Shown: positions 39,927 to 49,600 of the stretch, piece after piece
Numbering within the stretch: position 1 is the stretch's first letter
Layout of the letters: every line of letters starts with the position of its first letter
From: Chloroflexota bacterium
Lineage (GTDB): Bacteria > Chloroflexota > Anaerolineae > VGOG01
Direction of reading: 5' to 3'
Length of the DNA stretch: 64,000 bases
Assembly (NCBI GenBank): GCA_030611885.1
Contig: JAUWOY010000004.1
Location: forward strand, 1-64,000
Translations under genes and position numbers: made by a program
Notes under the pieces: generated by a model
Seen by the model: the letters and a program-made list of their open reading frames with translations, nothing else
Databases searched by the model: none
What the model was told of the DNA's origin: nothing

Positions 39927-40349
39927 TCACTTCAACACGGGCCGGATGCCCTTGTAAACCCTTCGGCCACCCAGGGTGCGCAGGATAGTCTTCGGAGTGC
40001 GCCTGCCCAGTATCTCGTGGAGCTCGGTCGCGGATAGCGGCTTGTTGCCATTGGCCAGAAAGACGCGAAAGACAGCGTCCGTCAAGGGAGTGTTCTCGGT
40101 GATAAAATCTGGCCTTTGGCTGCAGTGAGTGCGCAAGGACTGCCAAAGGGCATCTACCCGCGTCACCTCGGCCGTGTCGGGATCAATCCAATCAACCTCC
40201 GCGCTTCCACGGTGGTTGGTGTATATCACCCTGCACTCAGAGCACAGGTGGCTCTGCAGGTAGACGCGCAGGTCGCGACCTTCCCTCTTCCACCAATCGA
40301 AGTCAATGTGAAACTTGGTTTCCAGATCCGGTTTAATCCATCTAACCAT
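39927..40349 (-). CDS. Small protein with CSEC motif and C-terminal winged helix
   Basis: The 140 residues begin MVRWIKPDLETKFHIDFDWW and have HLCSECRVIYTN with one CxxC pair, possibly half a zinc site. A C-terminal helix-turn-helix-like segment follows (PLSATELHEILGRRTPKTIL, then RTLGGRRVYKGIRPV). It lies 8 bp before the E1-like gene. It may be the specificity or regulator subunit of this operon; the family is not recognised. Confidence 0.65.
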   Translation of the reverse strand: MVRWIKPDLETKFHIDFDWWKREGRDLRVYLQSHLCSECRVIYTNHRGSAEVDWIDPDTAEVTRVDALWQSLRTHCSQRPDFITENTPLTDAVFRVFLANGNKPLSATELHEILGRRTPKTILRTLGGRRVYKGIRPVLK

Positions 40350-40378
40350 AGTTTTAGACCTGTCCTATAAACCCCGAG

Positions 40379-41962
40379 TTAGCGAGCTTCCCGATCGTAG
40401 ATCCAGTATCCATCGCCCACTGCCAGGAAGCTGTCCACGCGGGCCAACTCCGCGAGGATCGGCCCTGGCGGGCAGCGTTTCTCCACGTTGATAGCACTGT
40501 AGAGAGTCTTGGCATGGACAGTGCCCTGGGGATTGAGCTTGGCCAGCTCGGGGAAGACCTGGCGCACTACCTCAGAGACAGACTTGCCATTCTGCTCACT
40601 TCGCATCCACAGGAAGTCAATCTCGGCCGGGTCATCCTCGCCCAGCACCATCAACTCGTCGTACTCGCAGCCGATGGCCCTCATCTGCATAGCGAACGAC
40701 AACCTTCCCCCCTCAACCGTAGCCACTCGGATCCATTCGCGTTTCTTACGTTGGGGGAGATAATCTACGACAACGGTCAGAGGGTCATCGGTTCTCTCCA
40801 GCTTAATGTAAGCCCCCACCGGTATATCGTTCTTGTCATACCACTCTTTGAGACCGTAGACATACTTGTGTTGGCGAATAACCCAGCCCAGCATCTGCTT
40901 GCCCGTCCGGCCATCTACGAGAGTGACCATCATACGCTCGGTATCCCCCCTCGGGAAAAGACCCTCTGTCTTGCTCGTCAAAGGGATGCTGCCTACCCGG
41001 CGGTGGGGATAGTTGAGGACGATGGTTACGCTGGAAATCTCCTCTTCCGCACCAGGGGCAGCCGGCTCCGTGATCTCATCGTCAATCTCCCTCTCCCAGC
41101 GCAGCAACTCCTCACCAAGGATCGCTCTATCGTATAACACCGGCGCGTAGTGCAAGCGCGGCGGCAGATGAACGATCTCAGGCGGCTCCAAACGTCGCAG
41201 GAACCAAAGGCTCTGATCATCGTTGCCCACGTCGTCGAAACGCCCGTCCTGGGCCAGGGCGTAGTTGAGGGAGAAAACCTGAGCCGACGGAGCGATCTCG
41301 GCCGGCAGATCCAGCTCTCGGAGCAATTCTCGAGCGGGAAGCGGCATACCCTTCAAGTCAAGCATGGCCTCGGCGATGTTCAGGTGTCCCTCATGGATCT
41401 CGGCCAACAAGCCTTTCAGGAACCATTCGCCACGGAAGCTCGCGAAATCACCGCTGAGTCGTAAACGCTCTAGCAGTTTCCGCTGGACATCCGCACCATA
41501 TTGATCGTAGAGATCAACGGGAGACGCCAGATCCTCGGCTTCCAGCAACTCTCCCTCCTCACGATTCAGCTTGTGAAGGTAGTCGAGCTTCGAGGCGAAC
41601 TCCCTCGTCTCGTCCTGGCCTTCGAAACGCACCTGGATGACCTCGAAATCGCCATATTTCGGGTTGTGGCCCGGCCGCACACCAATGACAGAGGCCAAAG
41701 CATAACCGAAAGCAGGGAAGACAACCTGCTCTCCCACCTCGTAGCTATCCTTCGGTTGAAAGGGAGTCCCTCTAGCCAGCTCCCTTTTGATGAGAGCTTC
41801 CTCCTTTTCACAGCTACTTCTAATCAGGGCCAAAGTAAGATCGTCACTGGTACGAGGCCTGTTGTCGTCCTCCAAGAACAATTCATACAGGTAATCGAGA
41901 TCCCGATCATCAACGACGAATTCCTGCCAATACGCCGCTGTCTGGGTCTCTCTTGCAATCAT
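40379..41962 (-). CDS. Large uncharacterised operon-leading protein
   Basis: This 527-residue soluble protein has a region YEVGEQVVFPAFGYALASVI at about 72-91 that resembles an SH3/CarD-like barrel. It has several helical regions and ends in a winged-helix-like domain (TLYSAINVEKRCPPGPILAE ... LAVGDGYWIYDRE) reminiscent of HARE-HTH domains. No catalytic motif is evident. It leads a four-gene operon (this, CSEC protein, E1-like, deoxyribosyltransferase-like). Proteins of this look occur in Chloroflexota and other thermophile-rich groups, but I cannot name a family. Confidence 0.65.
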   Translation of the reverse strand: MIARETQTAAYWQEFVVDDRDLDYLYELFLEDDNRPRTSDDLTLALIRSSCEKEEALIKRELARGTPFQPKDSYEVGEQVVFPAFGYALASVIGVRPGHNPKYGDFEVIQVRFEGQDETREFASKLDYLHKLNREEGELLEAEDLASPVDLYDQYGADVQRKLLERLRLSGDFASFRGEWFLKGLLAEIHEGHLNIAEAMLDLKGMPLPARELLRELDLPAEIAPSAQVFSLNYALAQDGRFDDVGNDDQSLWFLRRLEPPEIVHLPPRLHYAPVLYDRAILGEELLRWEREIDDEITEPAAPGAEEEISSVTIVLNYPHRRVGSIPLTSKTEGLFPRGDTERMMVTLVDGRTGKQMLGWVIRQHKYVYGLKEWYDKNDIPVGAYIKLERTDDPLTVVVDYLPQRKKREWIRVATVEGGRLSFAMQMRAIGCEYDELMVLGEDDPAEIDFLWMRSEQNGKSVSEVVRQVFPELAKLNPQGTVHAKTLYSAINVEKRCPPGPILAELARVDSFLAVGDGYWIYDREAR

Positions 41963-42036
41963 TAAAAGGTCCTCCTGGGTTCTATGATGTCAAGGCTAAT
42001 TATACCAGTTTTTCCCGGCCTTGACAAATAGCTTTT

Positions 42037-42076
42037 CGTGAAACGTGAAGACGTGAAACGTGAAATGTGAAATGTG
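42037..42076. repeat. Short tandem repeat, unit near ACGTGAA
   Basis: Units CGTGAAACGTGAAGACGTGA followed by further GTGAAAT copies fill about 40 bp between divergent genes. It is one of several unrelated simple-repeat blocks in intergenic positions of this window. Confidence 0.8.
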
Positions 42077-42091
42077 GCGCGAAACCCCTTG

Positions 42092-42120
42092 TTGACTAAT
42101 TCGGCAGATTGTGGCATACT
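42092..42120 (+). promoter_or_regulatory. Promoter of the DUF2007/serine hydrolase unit
   Basis: TTGACT (42092-42097), 17 bp, CATACT (42115-42120) on the plus strand, about 20 nt before the AGAGGAGG site of the DUF2007 gene. Confidence 0.65.
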
Positions 42121-42148
42121 TCTGGTACAGGTCGAGAGGAGGAACGTA

Positions 42149-42415
42149 ATGCCAAGTCACAAAAAGGTGAACAGGCCAGGGCTGACCACGGTCTACACCG
42201 CCTTCGGGCAACTGGAAGCTCATGTCATTAAGACCAAGCTGGAAAGCGCGGGCATACCCGCCCTGCTGGACTACGAGAGCGCGGGCGTCGTCCTGGGCCT
42301 CACCGTGGACGGCCTGGGCGAGGTGCGGGTGATGATCCCAGAAGCCCTGGCCCAGGAGGCCGAAGAGCTTCTGAGCCAGCCACCGGATTGGCCGCCAGAA
42401 GAAGAGCCAAACTAG
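42149..42415 (+). CDS. DUF2007 small protein
   Basis: The start MPSHKKVNRPG with GAGAGGAGG gives 88 residues. The DUF2007 ferredoxin-like fold is recognisable: TVYTAFGQLEAHVIKTKLES, AGIPALLDYESAG, VRVMIPEALAQEAEELL. Family members are thought to be PII-like or signal-related small proteins. It is followed 9 bp later by the beta-lactamase-fold gene. Confidence 0.8.
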   Translation: MPSHKKVNRPGLTTVYTAFGQLEAHVIKTKLESAGIPALLDYESAGVVLGLTVDGLGEVRVMIPEALAQEAEELLSQPPDWPPEEEPN

Positions 42416-42424
42416 GAGGACATT

Positions 42425-43837
42425 TTGCGAACATCGAGATTTACGATTCTCGTGATCTTGATAGTTGTCATGCTCGTTTTCCTCTATAAACTGAACGACT
42501 ACCGAGCCTATCGAAATCAGATTCCACAGGGAGTTTCGCTAGCAGGCATCCCTATGGGGGGAAAATGGGAAGCCGAAGCGATGGAACTTCTGGCAGAAGC
42601 CGTCTCACAGCCAGTGAAACTGAACTATCTAAACCAGAGCCTTCTCCTTTATCCCCAGGATGTTGGCTTTCAATTGAAGGCCGACGAGATGCTGGAGGAA
42701 GTGAATAGACTAAAGGCAGAGACCAGCTTTTGGCCGGGCTTCGCCGATTACCTCACGAGCGACGAGCCGCAGCCAGTGGACATCCCCCTCCAGGCCAGCT
42801 ACGACGAACAGCAGTTGAAGGACTTCCTGGTCAGCATCGCCGAGGAGCACGACCATCCGCTGCAAGAGCCTAATGCCAATGCCGCTACCCTGGCCTTCGT
42901 ACCGGGCCGGCCCGATCAGCGGCTCGACATCGAGGCTTCCCTACCGCTGGTCGCCGGCGCGCTGAACTCGGCCGTCGTCCGCGAGGTGGATCTGGTGGTG
43001 AACCTGGGGCCGCCCCCGCGCGTGCCTGGCCTGTGGATGATGGGGCAGATGATCGAGGGCATCCTGGCGGACTTTCCTGGTTTTTACAGCATCTACATCA
43101 AGGATCTGGCTACCGGCGAGGAGTTCGCCGACGACGCAGACGTGGCCTACGCCGGCATGAGCATCCTCAAGATCGCCATCATGATGGAAGCCTACCGCCA
43201 CCTGGACGGCCCACCCGATGTGGACACCACCAAGATCCTGACCGAGACCATGACCCTCAGCGGGAACTTCACCGCCAACCTTTTGCTGCGCGACACCATC
43301 GGCGACAGCGACGCCTACCAGGGCGTGCGACGGCTCAACCAAACGATGAAGCTCATCGGCCTGGTCAACACTTTCATGGCCACCCCCTACGACGAGGACG
43401 TTCTGCCGCAGCACATCAGCACCCCGGCCAACCAGCGCACCGACGTGAGCACCAACCCCGACCCCTTCATGCAGACCACGCCGCAGGACATGGGCCGCCT
43501 GCTGGAGATGATCTATCAGTGCGCGGACGGTGGCGGCACGCTAATAGCCGCCTATCCCGACGAGCTGACCCCCGACGAGTGCCAGGCCATGCTCGAGATC
43601 ATGTCCGAGAACCGCATCGGCGAGCTCATCGAAGCCGGCGTGCCGGAGGGGACGCCAGTGGCCCACAAACACGGCTGGGTGGGGGACTCCCACGGCGACG
43701 CCGGGATCGTCTTCACGCCGGGCGGCGACTACGTGCTGTGCGTCTACCTGTACCACACGGGCTGGCTGGAGTGGGAAGTCAGCTCCCCACTCATGGCCCG
43801 CATCTCCGAGGCGACCTACAAATACTTCAACCGGTGA
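42425..43837 (+). CDS. Class A beta-lactamase-fold serine hydrolase, membrane-anchored
   Basis: It starts at TTG with AGGAGGACAT. The 470 residues comprise an N-terminal membrane helix ([17 protein letters not shown]), a peptidoglycan-binding-like region (PG_binding_4/VanW-type, about 40-195), then the serine hydrolase. SxxK is at Ser246-Lys249 ([10 protein letters not shown]), SGN is in [11 protein letters not shown], and KHG is in [14 protein letters not shown]. It is probably a D-Ala carboxypeptidase or cell-wall-linked esterase. A close relative of its catalytic domain is fused within the 46627 gene. Confidence 0.88.
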   Translation: MRTSRFTILVILIVVMLVFLYKLNDYRAYRNQIPQGVSLAGIPMGGKWEAEAMELLAEAVSQPVKLNYLNQSLLLYPQDVGFQLKADEMLEEVNRLKAETSFWPGFADYLTSDEPQPVDIPLQASYDEQQLKDFLVSIAEEHDHPLQEPNANAATLAFVPGRPDQRLDIEASLPLVAGALNSAVVREVDLVVNLGPPPRVPGLWMMGQMIEGILADFPGFYSIYIKDLATGEEFADDADVAYAGMSILKIAIMMEAYRHLDGPPDVDTTKILTETMTLSGNFTANLLLRDTIGDSDAYQGVRRLNQTMKLIGLVNTFMATPYDEDVLPQHISTPANQRTDVSTNPDPFMQTTPQDMGRLLEMIYQCADGGGTLIAAYPDELTPDECQAMLEIMSENRIGELIEAGVPEGTPVAHKHGWVGDSHGDAGIVFTPGGDYVLCVYLYHTGWLEWEVSSPLMARISEATYKYFNR

Positions 43838-43841
43838 CATT

Positions 43842-46622
43842 ATGACGAGTAATCGCTTTGCAAGTATCTGTGATCGCCGAAGGTCTCCCGACCGAGGCGG
43901 TGTCCTGAGTTTATCGAAGGGCGAAAAGGGCTCAGTCAGGAGACCTTCGCCCATCATAAACAATCGCTTTTTTCACAGCGGGGCTCAGAAACCAGGTTTT
44001 TGGCCAGAGGCTTGGCTATCTCATACGGCAGAGAGCCCCAAAAGTAACGAACTGTCCGCTCAGGCAAGGAAAAACCTGGTTTCTCCAACAGGGATCTTCA
44101 TCGCCCTGGCCTTGACTGTGGCCCTCATCTCCGGCTGCGCTGTGGCGACGCCGTCACCGACGCAGACGCCGACACCCACCCGCGCTGCTACTGCAACACC
44201 CACGGTCACGCCCACTCGTACCGCAACCCCAACCCCATGCCCGACGGCGACACTCACGCCCACCCGTACCGCGACGCCAACCCCGACCCCGACGGCGACA
44301 CCCACTCCCACCGACACCGCCACCTTGACGCCCACGCCCACCCACACCGCCACCTCGACCGCAACTCCGACCCCGACGGCCACACCCACTCCGACCCCTA
44401 CGCCCACTCCCACGCCACTGACCATCGGCCAATCGGTCGAGGGTCGCGCCATTGAGGCCCACCGCTTCGGCGAGGGGCGCTACAAGGTGGTGCTGGTGGG
44501 CGACATCCACGGCGGCTGGGAGGCCAACACCCACGAGCTGGCGCAAGAGCTGCTGGCCCATTTTGAGACCCATCCTGAGGAAGTGCCCGACGAGGTCAGC
44601 CTGTGGATCATCCCCACCCTGAATCCCGACGGTCTGGCCGCCGACACGCGGTTCAACGCCCATGGGGTGGACCTCAACCGCAACGCCGACACCGACCTGG
44701 ACGGTTGCGTCGGCAACGATTGGAGTCCGACCAGCTACACCAGCGATGGCCCGCAGCCCGGCGCCGGCGGCGCGTATCCCTTCTCCGAACCGGAGGCGCG
44801 AGCGGCGCGCGATTTCCTGGCCGACGCCCACCTCGTGGTTTTCTATCACAGCAGCGCGGGCGCGGTATTCGCCGGCGGCTGTCGGGATAACGCCTCATCG
44901 CTGCGACTGGCGACGACGCTGGCAACGGGCACGGGCTACGATTTCCCGGAGGAGGGCTGGACGGGCTATCCCATCACCGGCGGGTTCAACGACTACCTGG
45001 CCGACCTGGGCATCGCCGTCGCCGAGGTGGAGCTTACCAACCACGAGGACACCGAGTTCGAGCGCAACCTGGAGGGCGTGCAGGCCGTGCTGGCGGCGGT
45101 GGAGGACATCGTCACCGCCCGGGACGATGGCGCGCCGGGCCAGGCGCACTGGCTCGACGAGGACAACGTGACCGCCTACCGCTACCCAGTCGGGACCTTC
45201 CCCCACCCCGTGAGCCTGGCTGTGGATGGAGATACGCTGTACATGGTGGACAGCGGACGGCTGCTGCGCCTGAACGTGGGAGAGGCAGAACCGCCGGTGG
45301 TGATGGCTGCACCCGGCGATACGGTAGCCGGTCTGCCAGTTCAGGAGCTAACTGATTTGGCGCTGTCGCCGGACGGGTCGCTCCTGGTTCTGGACCGCTC
45401 TGGCGAGGTGCTCCGTTACGACACGGCGGACGAGGCCTGGCATCGTTCGGATTGGGAGACCGTGGCCGGCACTGGCGGCACTTATGTCACCGCTGTCGCC
45501 GCCGACGCAGACACAACGTACTTCCTCGACACCAACCGTGGGCAGGTGTGGCGCGTGTCCGGTAACCGGGCTGTGGTGGTGGCCGAGGTGTCGAGCAGCC
45601 GGGGGGTTGACCTGGCGGTGGACAGTGAGAACGTGTACGTCCTCCTCCGCGAGTGGCCCGGCTGGCGGCCTGAGGTGATCAGCTACCGTGCCCCGGGCTG
45701 GGAAAAAGTCTGGACCGTGTCGAGCGGTCTGGACTACCCGTCGGCTCTGTGCGCCGTCGCCGACGGGCTGCTGTACGTCTTGGACAGCAACGACCGCCGC
45801 GTGCTGGCCCTGGACGCCGAGACGGGCGAGACGCGCGCGGTGTACACCTTCATTGACCGCGATGTGACCCTGCGCGGCTGCTGGCCGGCGGAAGACGGTT
45901 TACTCCTGATTGGGCCAGATGTGGTGTACCACCAGAAACCAGGTTTTTCGCCCAATGAGACGCCTTCTTCCCCCCCAGAAGAGTCCAAAAGCAATGATAC
46001 ACCCGCTAAGACAGGCAAAAACCTGGTTTCTCCGCCGCCGGTATCCGAACCCGATCTGGATCGCCTGCGCGGGCTGACGATGCCCATCGCTGGAATGAGC
46101 CTGGCGCAGCGGCTGAACCTGCTGCCCGGCGCGCCACGCCACTACCGTTACGGGGTGCATCAAGGAACAGATTTCTACATCTGGCCCGACGGCACCACAG
46201 TCACCACCAGCACTGAGGTGCTGGCTGCGCGCGACGGCGTCGTCATCCGCGCCGATGGGGACTACGAGAATCCTACCCAGGCGCAGATGGACGAGTGGCT
46301 GGCCACCTGTCGCCAGGAGGGCTACACCCCTGAGGACGTGCTGGACGGCCTCCGTGGGCGGCAGGTGTGGCTGGACCACGGCGACGGGCTCATCACCCGT
46401 TACGCCCACCTGGCCGCAGTCGCCGACGGGCTGGAGGTCGGCAGCGACGTGGCCCAGGGCCAGGTCATCGGCACAGTGGGCAACTCTGGCACGCCCAGGT
46501 CGCTGTACGACGCCGAGGGGGGATTACACCTGCACTTCGAGATCTGGCTGGATGACCGCTACGTGGGGCAATACCTGGCCACCGTCGAGATACGGCGGCT
46601 GTTGTCAAAGATATTGAGGTGA
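43842..46622 (+). CDS. Lipoprotein with M14 carboxypeptidase, beta-propeller and M23 peptidase domains
   Basis: The frame is 926 residues, but the native N-terminus is uncertain: residues 1-85 read through two palindromic repeats. The lipoprotein signal is [19 protein letters not shown]-rich spacer follows. The M14 domain has zinc ligands in [12 protein letters not shown] (HxxE) and FYHSSAG (H), with [10 protein letters not shown] and catalytic Glu in [11 protein letters not shown] six-bladed-type propeller is next (about 455-690), then a linker coded by a second copy of the repeat. The M23 domain has [10 protein letters not shown] (HxxxD) and GLHLHFEIW. Two peptidoglycan-targeting peptidases in one lipoprotein suggest wall remodelling. 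Confidence 0.85.
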   Translation: MTSNRFASICDRRRSPDRGGVLSLSKGEKGSVRRPSPIINNRFFHSGAQKPGFWPEAWLSHTAESPKSNELSAQARKNLVSPTGIFIALALTVALISGCAVATPSPTQTPTPTRAATATPTVTPTRTATPTPCPTATLTPTRTATPTPTPTATPTPTDTATLTPTPTHTATSTATPTPTATPTPTPTPTPTPLTIGQSVEGRAIEAHRFGEGRYKVVLVGDIHGGWEANTHELAQELLAHFETHPEEVPDEVSLWIIPTLNPDGLAADTRFNAHGVDLNRNADTDLDGCVGNDWSPTSYTSDGPQPGAGGAYPFSEPEARAARDFLADAHLVVFYHSSAGAVFAGGCRDNASSLRLATTLATGTGYDFPEEGWTGYPITGGFNDYLADLGIAVAEVELTNHEDTEFERNLEGVQAVLAAVEDIVTARDDGAPGQAHWLDEDNVTAYRYPVGTFPHPVSLAVDGDTLYMVDSGRLLRLNVGEAEPPVVMAAPGDTVAGLPVQELTDLALSPDGSLLVLDRSGEVLRYDTADEAWHRSDWETVAGTGGTYVTAVAADADTTYFLDTNRGQVWRVSGNRAVVVAEVSSSRGVDLAVDSENVYVLLREWPGWRPEVISYRAPGWEKVWTVSSGLDYPSALCAVADGLLYVLDSNDRRVLALDAETGETRAVYTFIDRDVTLRGCWPAEDGLLLIGPDVVYHQKPGFSPNETPSSPPEESKSNDTPAKTGKNLVSPPPVSEPDLDRLRGLTMPIAGMSLAQRLNLLPGAPRHYRYGVHQGTDFYIWPDGTTVTTSTEVLAARDGVVIRADGDYENPTQAQMDEWLATCRQEGYTPEDVLDGLRGRQVWLDHGDGLITRYAHLAAVADGLEVGSDVAQGQVIGTVGNSGTPRSLYDAEGGLHLHFEIWLDDRYVGQYLATVEIRRLLSKILR
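43877..43952. repeat. Palindromic element around a REP core
   Basis: CGAAGGTCTCCCGAC and GTCAGGAGACCTTCG are inverted ends enclosing the dispersed REP core (GTGTCCTGAGTTTATCGAAG). It is translated as [13 protein letters not shown] in the annotated frame of the M14/M23 gene. Confidence 0.8.
43987..44086. repeat. MITE-like palindrome, family C, copy 1 (in frame)
   Basis: AGAAACCAGGTTTTT and AAAAACCTGGTTTCT enclose about 70 bp. It is read in frame as [10 protein letters not shown] ... ARKNLVSP. A second copy lies in the same gene at 45940-46036, also in frame and in the same orientation. Confidence 0.9.
45940..46036. repeat. MITE-like palindrome, family C, copy 2 (in frame)
   Basis: The same arms as copy 1 (CAGAAACCAGGTTTTT and AAAAACCTGGTTTCT) are read as [10 protein letters not shown] ... 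KTGKNLVSP. It forms the linker between the beta-propeller and the M23 domain. Confidence 0.9.
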
Positions 46623-46626
46623 GAAA

Positions 46627-49600
46627 ATGTCAGTCGGAGAATCTGCAAAGATACCCAAAGAAACTCCAACATCACACGCGCGCCGCCTGTGGTGGCTGAT
46701 CCCCGTGGCAGCGCTCATCGCGGTACTCATCGCTGGCTTGCTGTTTGTCAACCACCGCCGGCAGGTCTACCAGGACTACATGGCTCGTATCCGGCCTGGG
46801 GTGACCATCACTGGCCTGGACGTGGGCGGGATGACGCCCGACGAGGCCCAGGCCCTGGTGCGCCCAAAATGGGCAGAGCCGCTGGCCCAACCCATCGAGC
46901 TTCGCTACCTCGACCTCAGCGAGGTGCTCGCCCCGTCCGCCGTAGGCTTCACCGTGCTTGCGGAGGCGATGGTGGACGAGGCCGCCGCCATCGGCGCGGA
47001 CGCTCGTTTCAACGATTTCCTCTTCCGAGCCCCGCCGCCTTTCGACGTGGACGTGCCCTTGCAGACCCAGTTCGACCAAGCGCTGCTGGCCGCCTTCGTG
47101 GATGATCTCGCGGCAGGCGCTGATCGTCCGCTGCGGGAGCACCGTCTCAGTGCAGAAGACCTGGCCTTCTATCCCGGCCAGGAGGGGCTCGAGCTTGACC
47201 GCCATGAGGCTATGGACAGAATCGCCGCAGCTCTGCCCGACCGGGAGGTGCGCACCATCACGCTGCCCGCTGCCGTCCTCGAGGTCACGCCGCTGGACGA
47301 GGCCAAACTGCGTTCCGAGCTGGAGGTTATCGCCGCTGGCGTTGATGTCCCGGCGCAGGAGCATCACCTCAGTGCGGAAGACCTGGCCTTCTATCCCGGC
47401 CAAATGGGGCTCCAGCTTGACCGCGATGAAGCTGTGGAGATGATCGCCGCCGCCCTGGCCGACGGAGAGACGCGGCCCGTCGAGCTGCCAGTCACCGTCC
47501 TCGAGGCTCCGCCCCTCAGCGAGGCCGACCTGCGTTCCGAGTTGGAGGAGATTGCAGCAGGCGTTGATCGCCCGGTGCAGGAGCATCGCCTCAGCGCGGA
47601 AGACCTGGCCTTCTACCCCGGCCAGGCGGGGGTCGAGCTTGACCGCGATGAAGCTGTGGCGAGGATCACCGCAGCCCTGGCCAACGGAGAGACGCGGCCG
47701 GTCGAGCTGCCAGTGGCCGTCGTCGAGGTTACGCCGCTGGACGAGTCCGACCTGCGTTCTGAGCTGGAGGCCATCGCCGCTGTCCACAACATCCCACCAA
47801 AGCCAGCCCGGGCGATGAGCACCACCCTGGAAGACGACCCACGCTGGCCCGAGTCGTGGACGCCAGCCGATGCCGACCTGACCATCTACGATTTCGAGCC
47901 GGAGCGGATGGGCCACGCGCTGGACGTGGAAGCCTCACTGACGGCCATCGCTAACGCCCTGGCCTCCGATGCAAGTGGGGCTGTCTCCCTGGTCATCGCC
48001 GACGTAGCCCCGGCGCCGCTCACCCTGTCCGACCTCAAGCCGCTGCTGCTCGACATCAGCAGTGACTTCAGCGGCACGACCGGGCTGTACGTCCAGGACC
48101 TCTCCAGCGGCGAGGAGCTCACCCACAATATCCACGTCGTGTACGCCGGCACGAGCCTGCTCAAGGCTGGCATCCTGGTCACCGCCTACCGCACCTGGGA
48201 CGGCGATCTGCCCGATGATATTCAGCTCAGCGTCTCCTACATGATCTCCGAGAGCATCAACGCCGCCGCCAACCTGGTGCTGATGGGCATCGGCGGGGGC
48301 GACGCGACCGAGGGGGTGAAGCTGGTCAACGAGACCTTCCGCGACCTGGGTATGGCTCGCACCTTCATGCGCCAGCCCTATTATGTCGAGGGCGGGACGC
48401 ACTGGCCGCCCATCCCCAAACCCGACCTGCCAGAGGTGGAGGTGCCCGCCGCCGAGGCCGCGATTGACACCCACCCCGATCCCATGATGCAGACCCGACT
48501 AGCCGACCTGGCCGTGCTGTGGGAGGCGATTTACCGGGGCTGCCAGGGTGAAGGCGAGCTGCTGGCGGCTTATGACAACCTGACCGCCGAGGATTGCTGC
48601 GAGATGCTCGATTGGCTGAAGATCAATCCCGTGCGCAGCGTCATCGGAGCCAGCGTCCCGCCGGAGGTGCCCATCGCCCACAAACACGGCTGGGTAGGCG
48701 ATACCCGCTCCGACATCGGCGTCGTCTTCACTCCGCAGGGCGATTATTTGTTCGGGCTGCTCCTGTGGGAGGACACCGACTGGATCAACTGGGATCGCTG
48801 CTTCCCCATCTTCCGCCGCCTGTCGGCAACGGTCTACAACTACTTCACCCATCCCACTCCCACCCCATCTCCAATATCCAATATCCAATATCCCCCTTCC
48901 CCCACGCCAACACCCCTGACACCGCGCATCCTGATCATCGAGCACGCCGCAGAGCGGGCCGCCGGGGTCGCCGACTACCTGATCCGCCTGGGGCTGCCTT
49001 TCGACCGCCTTGAGATATACGCCGGCGACTCCCTGCCGCCGCCTGACCGGGGGCAGATCATCATCCTGTCGGGCGGCCCCATGTCGCCCCACGATTTAGA
49101 CACCTATCCCTTCCTGCGCGCCGAGGGCGATTTCCTGCGCCAGGCCCTGAAACTCAAGCTGCCCATCCTGGGCCTCTGCCTGGGCCACCAATTGCTGGCC
49201 GATGTGCTGGGTGGTGAGGTGGACGTCGGCCAGCAGGAAGTAGGCTGGCTCCCCGTGCAGCTCAGCGAGGCCGGGGCAAAGGATCCCCTCTTTGACGGAG
49301 TGCCGCAGGAGTTCGTCCCCTTCCACTACCACATTGAGCAGGTGGCGACTCTCCCGCCGGAGGCCACAGTGCTGGCCTCGTCGCCCCTCTGCCCGGTGCA
49401 GGCTTTCCGCTACGGCCAGGCCCCCGTGTGGGGCGTGCAGTTTCATCCTGAGATCAATCCACAGCGGGGGGAGAGCATCCTGCGCTCCAGCTCCCGCCTC
49501 TCCCTGCCTGCCGATGAGGTCGCTCCCATGATCGAGCGCGGCTATGATGTTTACAGCGACGCCAGCGGACGCATCCTCTACAACTTCTTCCGCGCCGCCT

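Noticed and set aside
43842-44095. Residues 1-85 of the M14/M23 lipoprotein as native N-terminus
   Set aside because: They are translated repeats; the lipoprotein signal begins after them and no cell-envelope protein would keep 85 residues before it.
44060-44452. Minus-strand Gly-Val repeat protein
   Set aside because: It is the reverse reading of the PT-rich stalk codons of the M14/M23 lipoprotein.
46672-47916. Minus-strand frame of 414 codons with repeats
   Set aside because: Its repeats merely mirror the 222-bp repeats of the fusion gene on the other strand.
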